A stretch of DNA of 64,000 nucleotides from Roseivivax marinus (GCF_900109705.1 NZ_FOAI01000005.1:1-64000); one strand, 5' to 3'. Positions 9,400 through 18,945 are shown, counted from the first letter of the stretch. Numbers and translations: made by a program. The notes: generated by a model not told the origin, from the sequence alone.

Positions 9400-9852
9400 T
9401 CAGATCCCCGTGCTTGCGAGGCGCACGGCCTCGACGATGCGCTGGTAGCAGCCGCAGCGGCAGACATTGCCGGCCATCGCCGCGAGGATCTCCTCGTCCG
9501 AGGGCTCGGGCTTTTCCTCCAGCAACGCGGCGGCCTGCATGATCTGACCGGACTGGCAGAAGCCGCATTGCGGCACGCTCAGCTCGCGCCAGGCGACCTG
9601 CACGCGGTGGTCTCCGGCGGGGTCGAGCCCCTCGATCGTGGTGACATGCTTGCCTTCGACATCGCCCACCGTGATCTGGCAGGATCGCTCAGCGCTGCCG
9701 TCCACATGGACGGTGCACGCGCCGCAGAGCCCGACGCCGCACCCGTACTTGGTACCCGAGAGCCCGGAAATGTCCCGGATCGCCCAGAGGAGCGGCATAC
9801 CGGGATCGACCGCGACATCCTGCTCGGCTCCGTTCAAGATCAATTTCGCCAT
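9400..9852 (-). CDS. [2Fe-2S] subunit of molybdenum hydroxylase (IorA-like)
   Basis: 150 residues with two [2Fe-2S] domains. The plant-ferredoxin-type cluster ligands lie in CGVGLCGACTVHVDG. The second cluster lies in QCGFCQSGQIM and NVCRCGCYQRI. Passes electrons from the molybdenum site of the large subunit to an acceptor. No signal peptide of its own; subunits of this kind are carried through Tat by the partner. First gene of the two-gene operon; a 21-bp palindrome lies upstream. Confidence 0.9.
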   Translation of the reverse strand: MAKLILNGAEQDVAVDPGMPLLWAIRDISGLSGTKYGCGVGLCGACTVHVDGSAERSCQITVGDVEGKHVTTIEGLDPAGDHRVQVAWRELSVPQCGFCQSGQIMQAAALLEEKPEPSDEEILAAMAGNVCRCGCYQRIVEAVRLASTGI

Positions 9853-9908
9853 GCTGTCCTCCCCAAAAGTCTTTTACGTACAATCTGTTGCGAACACTTA
9901 ATGCGAGA

Positions 9909-9929
9909 GCGTGTTGAATATTAACACGC
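9909..9929. promoter_or_regulatory. 21-bp palindrome upstream of the molybdenum hydroxylase operon
   Basis: GCGTGTTGAATATTAACACGC is symmetric except for one base pair. It is 57 bp upstream of the start codon of the [2Fe-2S] subunit, where a repressor or activator site is expected. No regulator gene is adjacent; the cognate factor is unknown. Confidence 0.5.
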
Positions 9930-10225
9930 CCAGGTAGATAATCTTGCATGTAAATTCGTGCAGTTCCGTGCTTCGCAACCTGTCGATCCTGATGCGTCAA
10001 GCTCGGCAACACGACGTTTTATTGTGACGTTCGAAAGCTTCCTAAGATATTGATTGCATTTAGTTTTCTGGTGGTAGCAGCTTGCTGCGCGACGCATGGA
10101 TATATCGGTCGGCGGCAGCGCGGCGGGCGTAGCGAAAAGAGCCGTTGGCGTTCCCGATCTGCGAGGCCATGGATGACCGAAAGGCCGCGCGCTACGAACC
10201 GGCACGGCTTTCGGACACGCAGATG

Positions 10226-10256
10226 TAAAAGGGCGCCGCGGTTGCCCGCGACGCCA
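10226..10256 (-). terminator. Intrinsic terminator of the haem receptor gene
   Basis: On the minus strand a G+C-rich stem (GGCGTCGCGGG / CCGCGGCGCC, short CAA loop) is followed by TTTTAC. It lies about 25 nt after the receptor stop codon. Confidence 0.75.
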
Positions 10257-10281
10257 AGGCGACCCGGATCGTGTCCTTGCG

Positions 10282-12327
10282 TCAGAACGTCCGGGCGAGG
10301 GAAACCTTGAAATTGCGACCCGGGGCAGGGCGCGTCGATCGGCGCGGCTGGTAGTCCCGGTCGAAGGCGTTTTCGATGCCGAAGCGCATTTCCGTCCCCG
10401 CGAGAACGCCCTTCCGCGGCGTATAGGTGGCGCGCAGATTATGGACCGAGAAGCCCGGGGTCTCGTCGTCCTCGACCTCGATGTCGTTGAATGCGACCAC
10501 CTCCCAGCTCATGTCGAGCACGTCGCCAAAGCGCTTGCCGAGGGTGAGCCGGGCGCTGTCGCCGGGCAGCGCCCGCCAGTCCGCATCCCCCAGCCCGTCG
10601 GGATAGTTCTCCTTCCCCCGCGCGAGCGCGAGGTTGAGGTCCGAATAGAACCCTGACGCCATGCTGTAGCTGGCCTCGAGCTCCAGCCCGTGTGTCTCGA
10701 CCGCATCGACATAGCTGCCGGTTGCGCCCGGGACGGTGTAGGACGTCACATCCCACAGTGTCGTGGCATAGGCCGTGGCCTTGAGAGCGAGGTCGTCGCC
10801 CGCGCCAAAGACGCTGGCCGCGTCGTAGGAGCCGCCGAGTTCGAAGGTGTGGGATTTCTCGCTCTGGGACATCAGCTCGGGCTGGGGGACCGGGTCGGAC
10901 ATGCCGCGAGCTGTCCCGTAGAGGTCGTCGAGGATCGGCAGGCTTTCGGTATAGGCCGCGCTGGCAAAGAGCCCGATGCCGTTTGCGAACTCGTAACGCG
11001 CGGAGACACCACCCATCAGCGCGTCGTTGTCGTAGGTGTCCGGTCCGCCGAAACCGGTCCCGTCTTCGATCTCCTGGGTCTCGAAGCGCAGGGCGGGCGT
11101 GACGGTCCAGTTGCCGAGGCGCATTTCGTCAATGGCGTAGACGGCCACGCGCCTGTCGGTGCCGCCGGGGGCGCTGTCCGCGCTCTCGCGCTCCTTGCGG
11201 ATGAACTCCAGGCCCGTGCGAAGCTCGTGGTCCACCGCGCCGGTCGCAAACCGCGCCGTGTTCTTGAACGCAAGCCGGGTGGTCTCGTAGCGGTGATCGG
11301 CGTTGACGGTCGGAAAACCGCCCGGAGGCGCCATGGAAGAGGACCCCGGCACGTAGCTCTGGTCGATTTCCTGGTCGGCATAGGACAGGATCGCGTCGAA
11401 ATCGATCAACGGGTTCGAGGCCGGCGCGAAGTTGTAGACAAGCGTTGCGGTGCGGCTGTCGATGTCGCGGTCCACGTTGCCGAAGATGGCGTCGCTGGTG
11501 TCGAAGGAGTCGTAGGGCACGTCGCGCTCGGCTGTGCTGGTATCGGTGTAGGACAGGGTCAGCGAATGTTCCTTCGCGGCGTCGAGGTAGACGCGCCCCT
11601 TCAGCAACCACGACGGTGTTTCGAACTGGCTGTTGCCGATGGCCGTCCCCGAGCCGTCCACCTGCGCGTCCTGGCGGCGCAGCGTATAGTTGGCGAGGAA
11701 CTCAGCCCTGTCGGTCGGCTGCCAGGCCAGGATGGTCGAGGTCGCGAAGCCGTCGCCATTCGAGGAATACTCGAGCGTCTCGCGCAGGCGGAAGCCGGGC
11801 ACGCCACCTGTGAAGTCCGAAGCATTCTTGGTCTCGGCCCGGACCACGCCGCCAACGATGCCGGAGCCGTATTCGAAGCTGCCGATTGTGCCGCGCAGCA
11901 CGTCCACCGAGCTGTAGAGCGCGGGATCGGTGAAGAGCTGCGTGCCGATCCGGTAGATCTCTTCCGAGCCCGTGATCGCCTCGTCCACGATGACCTGCAC
12001 CTTCTGGTCGGTGCCGTAGGTCGAGGTGGCGCCGTAGCCGCGGATCGAGATGCCCGAACCGGTGGGCGTCGAGCCGTTGACCAGGGCCACGCCCGGCACG
12101 CTGTCGATCAGCTCGGCGATGGTGCCGGCCTGACGATCCTTGATCTCGGTTTCGTCGATGGTTGTGACCGGCGCGGCGGTATCTGTCGCGACCTTCCGCT
12201 TGGACGCGGCGACGGAGATGGGCTCGAGCGCGATGTCCCCTTCGGTGTCGAACGGTTGGCCCGTTGCGGGCAGGGCAATGAGAACGAGTGTGAGCGCGGT
12301 ACTCGCGCGCAGAAGTCTGAGTGACAT
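10282..12327 (-). CDS. hmuR: TonB-dependent haem/haemin receptor
   Basis: 681 residues. Signal peptide at residues 1-23 (LTLVLIALPATGQ), plug domain about 40-150 with GSGISIRGYG and the TonB-receptor text RGTIGSFEYGSGIVGG, then a 22-strand-type barrel ending in an aromatic residue (KVSLARTF), as outer-membrane proteins do. The haem assignment rests on the divergent hmuSTUV operon 186 bp away; the barrel alone would not distinguish haem from siderophore. Expected to be iron-repressed. Confidence 0.85.
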   Translation of the reverse strand: MSLRLLRASTALTLVLIALPATGQPFDTEGDIALEPISVAASKRKVATDTAAPVTTIDETEIKDRQAGTIAELIDSVPGVALVNGSTPTGSGISIRGYGATSTYGTDQKVQVIVDEAITGSEEIYRIGTQLFTDPALYSSVDVLRGTIGSFEYGSGIVGGVVRAETKNASDFTGGVPGFRLRETLEYSSNGDGFATSTILAWQPTDRAEFLANYTLRRQDAQVDGSGTAIGNSQFETPSWLLKGRVYLDAAKEHSLTLSYTDTSTAERDVPYDSFDTSDAIFGNVDRDIDSRTATLVYNFAPASNPLIDFDAILSYADQEIDQSYVPGSSSMAPPGGFPTVNADHRYETTRLAFKNTARFATGAVDHELRTGLEFIRKERESADSAPGGTDRRVAVYAIDEMRLGNWTVTPALRFETQEIEDGTGFGGPDTYDNDALMGGVSARYEFANGIGLFASAAYTESLPILDDLYGTARGMSDPVPQPELMSQSEKSHTFELGGSYDAASVFGAGDDLALKATAYATTLWDVTSYTVPGATGSYVDAVETHGLELEASYSMASGFYSDLNLALARGKENYPDGLGDADWRALPGDSARLTLGKRFGDVLDMSWEVVAFNDIEVEDDETPGFSVHNLRATYTPRKGVLAGTEMRFGIENAFDRDYQPRRSTRPAPGRNFKVSLARTF

Positions 12328-12513
12328 GAAGCAGTCCCTGGCAAGCTGGTGTCGTGCCGTGCTTGCGTCGGGGCTGGCGTGGCGGAAGGCGCAACCGGAA
12401 GATTTGATCGCGTCCTGCCTTGATACGCGTATTGATTCCGAGTACTTTGGTCAAGATTAATCTCAGCCAGCGCTTCGGTGCGTCAGCGACGTCAACCAAC
12501 CCGAAGGAGCGGC
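12328..12513. promoter_or_regulatory. Divergent haem-uptake promoter region with palindrome
   Basis: 186 bp between hmuR and hmuS. Near the hmuS side is a perfect 10-bp palindrome ATACGCGTAT (12423-12432), followed by TTGA-N15-TCAA (12433-12455). An iron regulator (Fur, Irr or RirA type) is expected, but no canonical box is clear. Confidence 0.45.
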
Positions 12514-13566
12514 ATGTCCAAGTCCCTCATCCCACCCGATATTCGAGCCGAAGTGCGCAACGCGTCCGGAACGCGCGAACGCGATCTTGCCGGCAAACTC
12601 GGCATCAGCGAGGCGGAGCTGATCGCGGCCTTTACCGGCTACGGAGCCACTCGGCTGGCCGCCAGCCCGGACCGCATCATGCCCGCCATCGAGACGCTCG
12701 GCGAGGTCATGGCGCTGACGCGGAACCCCTCGGCCGTGCACGAGAAGGTCGGGCGCTACGACAACTTCCACGCGGGCGACCATGCCGCGATGGTCATGGC
12801 CGAGGACATCGATCTGCGGATCTTCCCTAAGCACTGGGTGCATGCCTTCGCCGTCGAGAAAGAGACGGATGCCGGACTGCGCCGCAGTGTGCAGGTTTTC
12901 GACGCCGCGGGCGATGCGGTGCACAAGGTGTTCCTGCGCTCCGGCAGCGATCTGGCCGCGTGGGATAGGCTGGTCGGCGCGCTCGCGACCGGCGAAACCG
13001 CCCAGACCCTCGACGTGGTGGACCGCGTGCCAGCCGAGGCGCCGAAGGCCGATCCGTCAAGGCGCGAGACACTGCTGAAAGAATGGCGGCGCCTGACCGA
13101 CACGCACCAGTTCCTGCGCCTCTGCTCGAAGCTCAAGATGAACCGTCTCGGCGCCTACCGCATTGCCGGCGCGCCGTTCGTGCGCGCGCTCGATCCGGGG
13201 TCGGTCAGCCAGATGCTCGAAGCGGTGCGCGACGCCGGGATCGAGATCATGCTCTTCGTGGGCAATCGCGGCTGCATCCAGATCCATTCGGGACCTGTCG
13301 AGACGCTCAAGCCCATGGGGCCCTGGCAGAACATCCTCGATCCCGGCTTTAACCTGCACCTGCGCGCCTATCATTTGGCCGAGGTCTGGGCCGTTGAGAA
13401 GCCGACCCAGCGCGGACCGGCCGTCTCGGTCGAGGCGTTCGACCAGGACGGCGCGCTGATTTTCCAGGTCTTCGGTGTAGGAAAAGAGGGGCGGGACAGT
13501 CGTCCTGCCTGGGGCCGCATCGTCGAAGGCCTCCGCGGCCGCGCGAACCTGGAGGCTGCACAATGA
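12514..13566 (+). CDS. hmuS: Haemin-degrading factor HmuS
   Basis: 350 residues, two tandem HmuS/HemS half-domains (about 20-170 and 195-340), each with the family beta-sheet. Binds haem delivered to the cytoplasm and passes it on or breaks it down. The start ATG 12514 has AAGGAG 5 nt upstream. First gene of hmuSTUV; its stop overlaps the hmuT start (ATGA at 13563-13566). Confidence 0.92.
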   Translation: MSKSLIPPDIRAEVRNASGTRERDLAGKLGISEAELIAAFTGYGATRLAASPDRIMPAIETLGEVMALTRNPSAVHEKVGRYDNFHAGDHAAMVMAEDIDLRIFPKHWVHAFAVEKETDAGLRRSVQVFDAAGDAVHKVFLRSGSDLAAWDRLVGALATGETAQTLDVVDRVPAEAPKADPSRRETLLKEWRRLTDTHQFLRLCSKLKMNRLGAYRIAGAPFVRALDPGSVSQMLEAVRDAGIEIMLFVGNRGCIQIHSGPVETLKPMGPWQNILDPGFNLHLRAYHLAEVWAVEKPTQRGPAVSVEAFDQDGALIFQVFGVGKEGRDSRPAWGRIVEGLRGRANLEAAQ

Positions 13567-14489
13567 TCGTCGGCAAGCATCGTTCTGAAAAGACCCCCGC
13601 CATGAACCGGACCAGGGCGGGCGGAGGCCTCGTTGCGCTCACGTCCCTGATGACGGCCACCATCGGCGCTGCCTTCGTCTGGGTCGCGATGACACAGCCG
13701 ACGGCCGAGGCTGCCGAGGGCGACCGCCGCGTGCTGTCGCTGGGCGGCGCGGTAACCGAGATCGTCTACGCGCTCGGACAAGGCGACCGGCTGGTCGGAC
13801 GCGACACCACCTCGACCTGGCCGTCCGAGGCGACCGACCTTCCCGATGTCGGTTACGTGCGGGCGCTCTCGCCCGAAGGCGTGCTGTCGGTCGAGCCTGA
13901 CCTGATCCTCGCCGAGGACGGCGCCGGACCTCCCGAGGCCGTCGAGGTTCTGCGGGCCGCGAATATCGATTTCGTCGCGGTCCCGGGCGGCTTCGATGGC
14001 GCGGCGGTGGCCCGCAAGATCGAAGCGGTCGGTGCCGCTCTCGGGGTTTCCCCCCGGGCCGAAGAACTCGCCGCGCGCATCCAAGCCGATCTCTCCGGGG
14101 TCGCCGCACCACCGGACGAGGACGCGCCGCGCGTGCTTTTCGTCATGAGTGCCGCGGGCGGACGCATGATGGCCGCCGGCACGGAGACCGCCGCGGACGG
14201 CATCCTGCGGATGGCGGGGGCGCGGAATGCGATGACCGGCTTTCGCGGCTACAAGCAGGTGTCGGACGAGGCCGTCGCGGCAGCCGCGCCCGATGCGGTC
14301 CTGATGATGGACCGCGGCGGCGAGCACGCGATCTCGGACGAGGACCTCTTCGCCTCGCCCGCGTTGCGCACGACCCCCGCGGCACGCGCCGGCAAGGTCA
14401 TCCGGATGGACGGGCTCAAACTCCTCGGCTTCGGTCCGCGCACCGTGGAGGCGGTGACGGACCTCTCCGCCGCCCTGCACGGAGAGTGA
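13563..14489 (+). CDS. hmuT: Haemin ABC transporter substrate-binding protein
   Basis: 308 residues, periplasmic class III binding protein. A long N-region (about 18 residues) precedes the hydrophobic signal core (GLVALTSLMTATIGAAFVWV) and cleavage near AEA; an internal ATG at 13602 (MNRTRAGG) would give a more usual signal length. The mature part has VLSLGGAVTEIVYALG and VLSVEPDLILAEDGAG, both typical of HmuT/BtuF proteins. Coupled to hmuS and hmuU by 4-nt overlaps. Confidence 0.92.
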   Translation: MIVGKHRSEKTPAMNRTRAGGGLVALTSLMTATIGAAFVWVAMTQPTAEAAEGDRRVLSLGGAVTEIVYALGQGDRLVGRDTTSTWPSEATDLPDVGYVRALSPEGVLSVEPDLILAEDGAGPPEAVEVLRAANIDFVAVPGGFDGAAVARKIEAVGAALGVSPRAEELAARIQADLSGVAAPPDEDAPRVLFVMSAAGGRMMAAGTETAADGILRMAGARNAMTGFRGYKQVSDEAVAAAAPDAVLMMDRGGEHAISDEDLFASPALRTTPAARAGKVIRMDGLKLLGFGPRTVEAVTDLSAALHGE

Positions 14490-15559
14490 GCGTGGTGGCC
14501 GTGACTTCCTACACCGCTCCCGGCCTTCGCGGGACGGGCCGGCTCGCGCGCGCGCGAAGGCTGCACGTGGCTTTCGCGTTGGTGCTGGTCGCCGTCTCGC
14601 TGGTCAGCCTCGGCACTGGCGCGACCGGTCTCTCGCTCGGGACCATCCTGCACGCCCTGACCGGTGCGGAGGCGCTCGGAGAGGTCGACCGGGTGGTTCT
14701 CTTCGACATCCGTCTGCCCCGCCTTCTGACCGGGGCTGCCGTGGGGGCGGCGTTGGCAAGCTCCGGCGCGGTACTGCAGGGCCTCTTTCGCAATCCGCTC
14801 GCGGATCCCGGCATCATCGGCGTCAGCTCCGGCGCGGGTCTCGGCGCGATCACCGTGATCGTGCTGGGCGGCTCGGTGGCTTTTGTCCCGTCGGGCGCCT
14901 ACGCGGTTCCGGTGGCGGCGTTTCTCGGCGCGTGGGCGGTGACCTTCGGCCTCTACTGCATCTCGACCCGGGGCGGACGCACCTCGGTCGCCACGATGCT
15001 CCTGGCCGGGATCGCCGTCGCGGCTCTGTCGGGCGCCCTCGCAGGGGTGTTCATCTACATGGCCGACGACCAGCAGTTGCGCGATCTGACGTTCTGGAAT
15101 CTCGGCTCCCTCGCCGGTTCGAGCTGGACGAAGCTCGCCGCGTCCGGGCCACCGATCCTGCTGGCCATCGTCATGGCGTGCACGCTGGGCCCCGCGCTCA
15201 ACGCGCTGGCCCTCGGTGAGGCGACTGCGGCGCATGTGGGCTTCGAGGTCGAGCGTGTGAAGTCCCTTGCCATCCTGTCGGTGGCGCTCGGCACCGGCGC
15301 TGCGGTGGCAGTCTCGGGTGGCATCGGCTTCATCGGCATCGTCGTACCGCATCTTCTGCGCCTCGCCACGGGGCCGGATCATCGCGCGCTTCTCTTCAAT
15401 TCCGCGCTCTGCGGCGCGGTGCTGCTGATCGTGGCGGACACCCTGGCGCGGATCGTCGCCGCGCCGGCTGAACTGCCCATCGGCATCCTGACGGCCATCT
15501 TCGGCGCCCCGGTCTTCCTGTGGATCCTGCTGCGCCGCCGCGGCCTGGAGGGCATCTGA
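14486..15559 (+). CDS. hmuU: Haemin ABC transporter permease
   Basis: 357 residues, FecCD/BtuC-type permease with about ten membrane helices. Family text RNPLADPGIIGVSSGAGLGA and the C-terminal GFIGIVVPHLLRL (coupling-helix region) are clear. GTG start at 14486 overlaps the hmuT stop. Moves haem from HmuT into the cytoplasm using HmuV. Confidence 0.94.
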   Translation: MSVVAVTSYTAPGLRGTGRLARARRLHVAFALVLVAVSLVSLGTGATGLSLGTILHALTGAEALGEVDRVVLFDIRLPRLLTGAAVGAALASSGAVLQGLFRNPLADPGIIGVSSGAGLGAITVIVLGGSVAFVPSGAYAVPVAAFLGAWAVTFGLYCISTRGGRTSVATMLLAGIAVAALSGALAGVFIYMADDQQLRDLTFWNLGSLAGSSWTKLAASGPPILLAIVMACTLGPALNALALGEATAAHVGFEVERVKSLAILSVALGTGAAVAVSGGIGFIGIVVPHLLRLATGPDHRALLFNSALCGAVLLIVADTLARIVAAPAELPIGILTAIFGAPVFLWILLRRRGLEGI

Positions 15560-16341
15560 TGCTGGAGGCCTCGGACATCCGCGTCGCGTTCGGGCGGCGC
15601 GAAGTTCTGCATGGGGTGGACCTGCGCGCCGCGCCCGGCACGGTGACCTGCATCGTCGGACCGAACGGGTCTGGCAAGACCACGCTCCTTCGCGCCCTGA
15701 CCGGAGACGTTACGTTCACGGGCAGTGTCACGATCAATGCCCGGGACACCTCAAGGCTGCGCGCGTGGGAGCTGGCCGCGCTCCGCGCGGTGCTGCCGCA
15801 GGCGGCGACGCTGTCCTTTCCGTTCACGGTCGAGGAAGTCGTTCGGATCGGGCTCCGGGCCGGCACGGAGGGCGATCACGCGGAGATCGCCGCCGCGGCA
15901 CTCGGGCGGGTGGGCCTCGCCGGATACGGCGATCGCGACTACCAGGTCCTGTCCGGCGGCGAGCAGCAGCGCGTCCAGCTGGCGCGCGTGCTGGCACAGG
16001 TCTGGCACCCGGTGTCGCGGAATGGGGCGCGCTGGATGTTCCTCGACGAGCCGGTATCGAGCCTCGATCTCGGGCACCAGCTCGACGTGATGCGGATCGC
16101 ACGCGACTTCGCCGAGGCGGGAGGCGGCGTCGTCGCAGTCATGCACGATCTGAACCTCTCGGCGATGTTCGGCCATCAGATGCTGTGCCTTTCGGAGGGA
16201 CGGATCATCGCCGCGGGGTCGCCCGAGGCCGTGATGACCGATGCCACCCTGTCACGCGCCTATGGCTGCCGGGTCCGGGTCAACGCCGTTCCGGGCGATC
16301 AGGCCGCGTTCATTTTGCCGCACGCGGTGCAGCCGATCTGA
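15559..16341 (+). CDS. hmuV: Haemin ABC transporter ATP-binding protein
   Basis: 260 residues. Walker A GPNGSGKTT, signature LSGGEQQRVQLARVL, Walker B RWMFLDEPVSSLD and H-loop VMHDLNLSA are all intact. ATG 15559 overlaps the hmuU stop by 1 nt. Last gene of the haem operon; no clear terminator was seen in the 94 bp before the next, convergent gene. Confidence 0.94.
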   Translation: MLEASDIRVAFGRREVLHGVDLRAAPGTVTCIVGPNGSGKTTLLRALTGDVTFTGSVTINARDTSRLRAWELAALRAVLPQAATLSFPFTVEEVVRIGLRAGTEGDHAEIAAAALGRVGLAGYGDRDYQVLSGGEQQRVQLARVLAQVWHPVSRNGARWMFLDEPVSSLDLGHQLDVMRIARDFAEAGGGVVAVMHDLNLSAMFGHQMLCLSEGRIIAAGSPEAVMTDATLSRAYGCRVRVNAVPGDQAAFILPHAVQPI

Positions 16342-16435
16342 GCCACAGCGACGGGCCGTCTGCCTAGCCTCGGGCGAACGTAGATGCCGGCCCTCCCGGG
16401 TCCACGCGCACGCGGCCTGCGCCGATGGATGCGTC

Positions 16436-17248
16436 TCAGCGGTAGCGCCTTGCCGACAGCCAGCGGCGCCAGAGGCTTTCACTGCCCCCGAAGACGTTGA
16501 GGTCGCAGTCCCCCGAGACACCCTGAACCTGACCGGTCGCCGAGTACTGCCAGAACTGCCAAGAGCTGCCGGGGAAGGCTTCGTCAGGGTGTCGGGCGAC
16601 GCTCCGCAGCCAGTAGTCGGCCGGAAGGCGCGTGACGTCGCGGTCGCGCCAGAACTCGATCGGCACGTAAACGATAGGACGTTGCTGGTAGTGCTGCGAG
16701 ACGATCGACAACCAGGTTTCCACCACGCGCCGCACCTCCGCCTGTGGTGGGCGCGTGACGCAGGTGGGCGAGTGCGGGTTCCATTCAAGATCGAGAACCG
16801 GGGGCAGGGCGCCGGGGACTCGGGGCACGTTCCGGATGAACCAGCGCGCCTGATCCTCGGGGCTGCTGCAGAAATAGTAGAAGTGATAGCCCCCCACCGG
16901 CACCTGCGCCGCGGCCGCGGCCGCGAAATGCTCGGCGAAGTGCTCATCCGCGCGGTCGCCGCCTTCGGTCGCCTTGAGAAAGGCGAAGTTCGCCCCTCCG
17001 GCCGCCGCCTCGCGCCAGTCGATGGAGCCCTGGAACTTCGAGGCATCGATGCCGTGAATGGGGTATGCCGACGGGGCGGGGCCGCCGCTCCAGTTCGAGA
17101 CCGGGTCACGGTCGCCGAAGCGGGGCGCGCGTGCCGCGCCGGGCAGGGGCACGCGGTTCGGCAGGTCGACCGGGACGTCGGCCGTGCGGGGCCCACAGGC
17201 GGCAAGCGACGTCACACCCAGACAGGCGGCGCGGCGGGTCAGGTTCAT
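16436..17248 (-). CDS. GH25-family muramidase lipoprotein
   Basis: 270 residues. Signal with lipobox LAAC (lipidated Cys18), then a GH25 lysozyme barrel: HGIDASKFQG (D68), NFAFLKATEGG (E95) and PPVLDLEWNP (D153, E155), the conserved acidic residues of the family. Would cleave the beta-1,4 bond between MurNAc and GlcNAc of peptidoglycan from the periplasmic side, in wall turnover or against competitors. Stands alone, convergent with hmuV. Confidence 0.88.
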   Translation of the reverse strand: MNLTRRAACLGVTSLAACGPRTADVPVDLPNRVPLPGAARAPRFGDRDPVSNWSGGPAPSAYPIHGIDASKFQGSIDWREAAAGGANFAFLKATEGGDRADEHFAEHFAAAAAAQVPVGGYHFYYFCSSPEDQARWFIRNVPRVPGALPPVLDLEWNPHSPTCVTRPPQAEVRRVVETWLSIVSQHYQQRPIVYVPIEFWRDRDVTRLPADYWLRSVARHPDEAFPGSSWQFWQYSATGQVQGVSGDCDLNVFGGSESLWRRWLSARRYR

Positions 17249-17697
17249 CGAGCCTCGCTAGAACGGGGTCTTGGGATGGATCGGGGTCGGAAAGCGATCG
17301 GACACCTGCGATCATGACGGCAGCTTTGACAGTTTCAAGCACCATGAAGAGTCCGCTGCGGGATGGTGTTCACAAATGCGAAAGGAAGCCGCGCCGCCGT
17401 GATCCTGAGCGACACGGAACAGGCGGGAGGTCGGCTGCTTTCGAACGGCGAGCCTCCGCGAGAACATCCGTGGTTTTTGGCGGGCTCGGCATGTGCTGGG
17501 AGCAAGTCGCAGTCCGCCGGTCGGGGCGGTCGCAGAGACCCTGCAATCGGTCTCACTTCGGGTGATCGAGCGTTCGGCGGACACGTGCAACGTCCGCCGG
17601 TCGCGAGGTCTGAACGTCAATGCCTGCGCCCCGTTTTTGGACGGACGCCAGGCATCGGTCGGTGGCAGAGGACGCCGGACCGCCTCCGCGTCAGATT
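17249..17697. other. 449-bp stretch without a supported gene
   Basis: Open frames here have poor codon bias and no family resemblance. It contains the promoter side of the GH25 gene. No terminator, repeat or RNA gene was recognised. Confidence 0.5.
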
Positions 17698-18057
17698 TTA
17701 CGAAGCGGTCGCGGTTTGTCGTTTTCCCGTCAGCCACCCATTCGCCGCGACCAGAACAAGTACGACCAGCGGCGGCACGGCATGACCGAATTCTCCGTGC
17801 AGGAGAACGGTCGCGGCCGCGGCGCCCATGACGCAGGCTGCAAGGATACTCCCAATCAGGCGTGTCCGAGGCACGGCGATCAGCGCGGCCGCGGTCCATT
17901 CCAGCAGGCCGGTCAGGTAAGGAAACCAGCCGGGATAGCCCCACCGATTATAATCGGCGCGGATCTCGGGGCTGGCGAAGATGTTCAGGGTGCCACCCAA
18001 CAGGAAGAAGGCGGCGAGCGCGCCAGCGAAGATGTGGCGCCAGGGGATCATGGACAT
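17698..18057 (-). CDS. DoxX-like membrane protein
   Basis: 119 residues, four hydrophobic helices (about 8-28, 46-66, 71-88, 92-110). Resembles the DoxX-like family (TGLLEWTAAALIAVPRTRLIG). Some relatives act in redox or detoxification complexes, but the biochemical role is undefined. Lies 40 nt after the flavin reductase gene on the same strand, so it may share that transcript. Confidence 0.75.
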   Translation of the reverse strand: MSMIPWRHIFAGALAAFFLLGGTLNIFASPEIRADYNRWGYPGWFPYLTGLLEWTAAALIAVPRTRLIGSILAACVMGAAAATVLLHGEFGHAVPPLVVLVLVAANGWLTGKRQTATAS

Positions 18058-18097
18058 GGTCGGTTATCAGCTTGGTATTCGGGGGAGGGCGGCTCAC

Positions 18098-18604
18098 TCA
18101 GAGCGGACGGATTGTCTGGAAACGACGGTCGTGCCAGATCAGCGGAGTGCGGGTGGCGGCGAGGTCGATGGCGTGCGGCCGTCCGACAAAGAGGACGTGA
18201 TCCTCGGTCTCGATATCTCCGACCATCGTGCAGTCCATCGAAACTATCGCCCCGCGAAGGCGGGGATGACCTGACGGCCACGTCTCCCAGGTGCCATGCT
18301 CGAAACGCCGTTCGCGGGAAATCTTTCCAGCGAAGGCCTCGGCTACCGCCTGCTGGTCGGCCTGAAGCATGGCGAACGAGAAGCCGCCACGGGCGCGGAT
18401 CAGTGAAGCCAGTCGTGCGCCGGCGTCGATCGAGACCAGCAACGAGGGCGGGTCGACCGCCAGCGACAGGGCCGCCGTCACCGTGCGCCCGACGCGTTCA
18501 TCGCCCTCGGCGGCCGTGACGACGCAGGCCGTCGCGGCAAGCGACGCCATGGCCTCGCGGAACGCGCGCTGCGTGTCGTCCGTCGCGATTTCCGGCGAGG
18601 TCAT
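18098..18604 (-). CDS. Flavin reductase-like domain protein
   Basis: 168 residues of the HpaC/flavin reductase split-barrel family ([18 protein letters not shown] at the N-terminus, PPSLLVSID in the flavin-binding region). Would reduce free FMN or FAD with NAD(P)H. ATG 18604 is preceded by AAGGAG and overlaps the ferredoxin stop (ATGA), so it is translated together with fdxA. Confidence 0.85.
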   Translation of the reverse strand: MTSPEIATDDTQRAFREAMASLAATACVVTAAEGDERVGRTVTAALSLAVDPPSLLVSIDAGARLASLIRARGGFSFAMLQADQQAVAEAFAGKISRERRFEHGTWETWPSGHPRLRGAIVSMDCTMVGDIETEDHVLFVGRPHAIDLAATRTPLIWHDRRFQTIRPL

Positions 18605-18945
18605 GACGACTCCTTCTGCCCCGGCTCGGGCGAGAAATGCGTCTGCAGCTTGTTCGGAACGCCGTCCATCGCCTCGGCATTCGCGGGCGGATCGCCGGCT
18701 GCGGTGATGACGGGCCACATCTCGGCGTATTTGCGATTGAATTCGACCCAGCGCTCGCTGTCCGGCTCGGTATCGGGCCGGATCGCGTCGGCGGGGCACT
18801 CCGGTTCGCACACGCCGCAATCGATGCACTCGTCGGGGTGGATCACCAGCGTGTTCTCTCCCTCGTAGAAGCAGTCGACGGGGCAGACCTCCACGCAATC
18901 CATGTATTTGCAGGCGATGCAGTTCTCAGTGACGACGTAAGTCAT
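18601..18945 (-). CDS. fdxA: 7Fe ferredoxin FdxA
   Basis: 114 residues. Cluster ligands lie in [17 protein letters not shown] and [12 protein letters not shown], the [3Fe-4S]/[4Fe-4S] pattern of FdxA. The C-terminal extension [13 protein letters not shown] is typical. Low-potential electron carrier. Located between sodB and a flavin reductase and coupled to the latter, suggesting an electron-transfer pair. Confidence 0.93.
   Translation of the reverse strand: MTYVVTENCIACKYMDCVEVCPVDCFYEGENTLVIHPDECIDCGVCEPECPADAIRPDTEPDSERWVEFNRKYAEMWPVITAAGDPPANAEAMDGVPNKLQTHFSPEPGQKESS

Larger units (their letters stand above)
9853..10281. other. 429-bp intergenic region
   Basis: No supported gene. Contains the palindrome 9909-9929 near the start of the molybdenum hydroxylase operon and the terminator of the haem receptor gene at 10226-10256. 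The middle part is A+T-richer and has no recognised element. Confidence 0.6.

Noticed and set aside
12423-12455. Fur box in the haem promoter
   Set aside because: The palindrome and TTGA/TCAA pair do not match the Fur consensus; kept only as an unassigned element.
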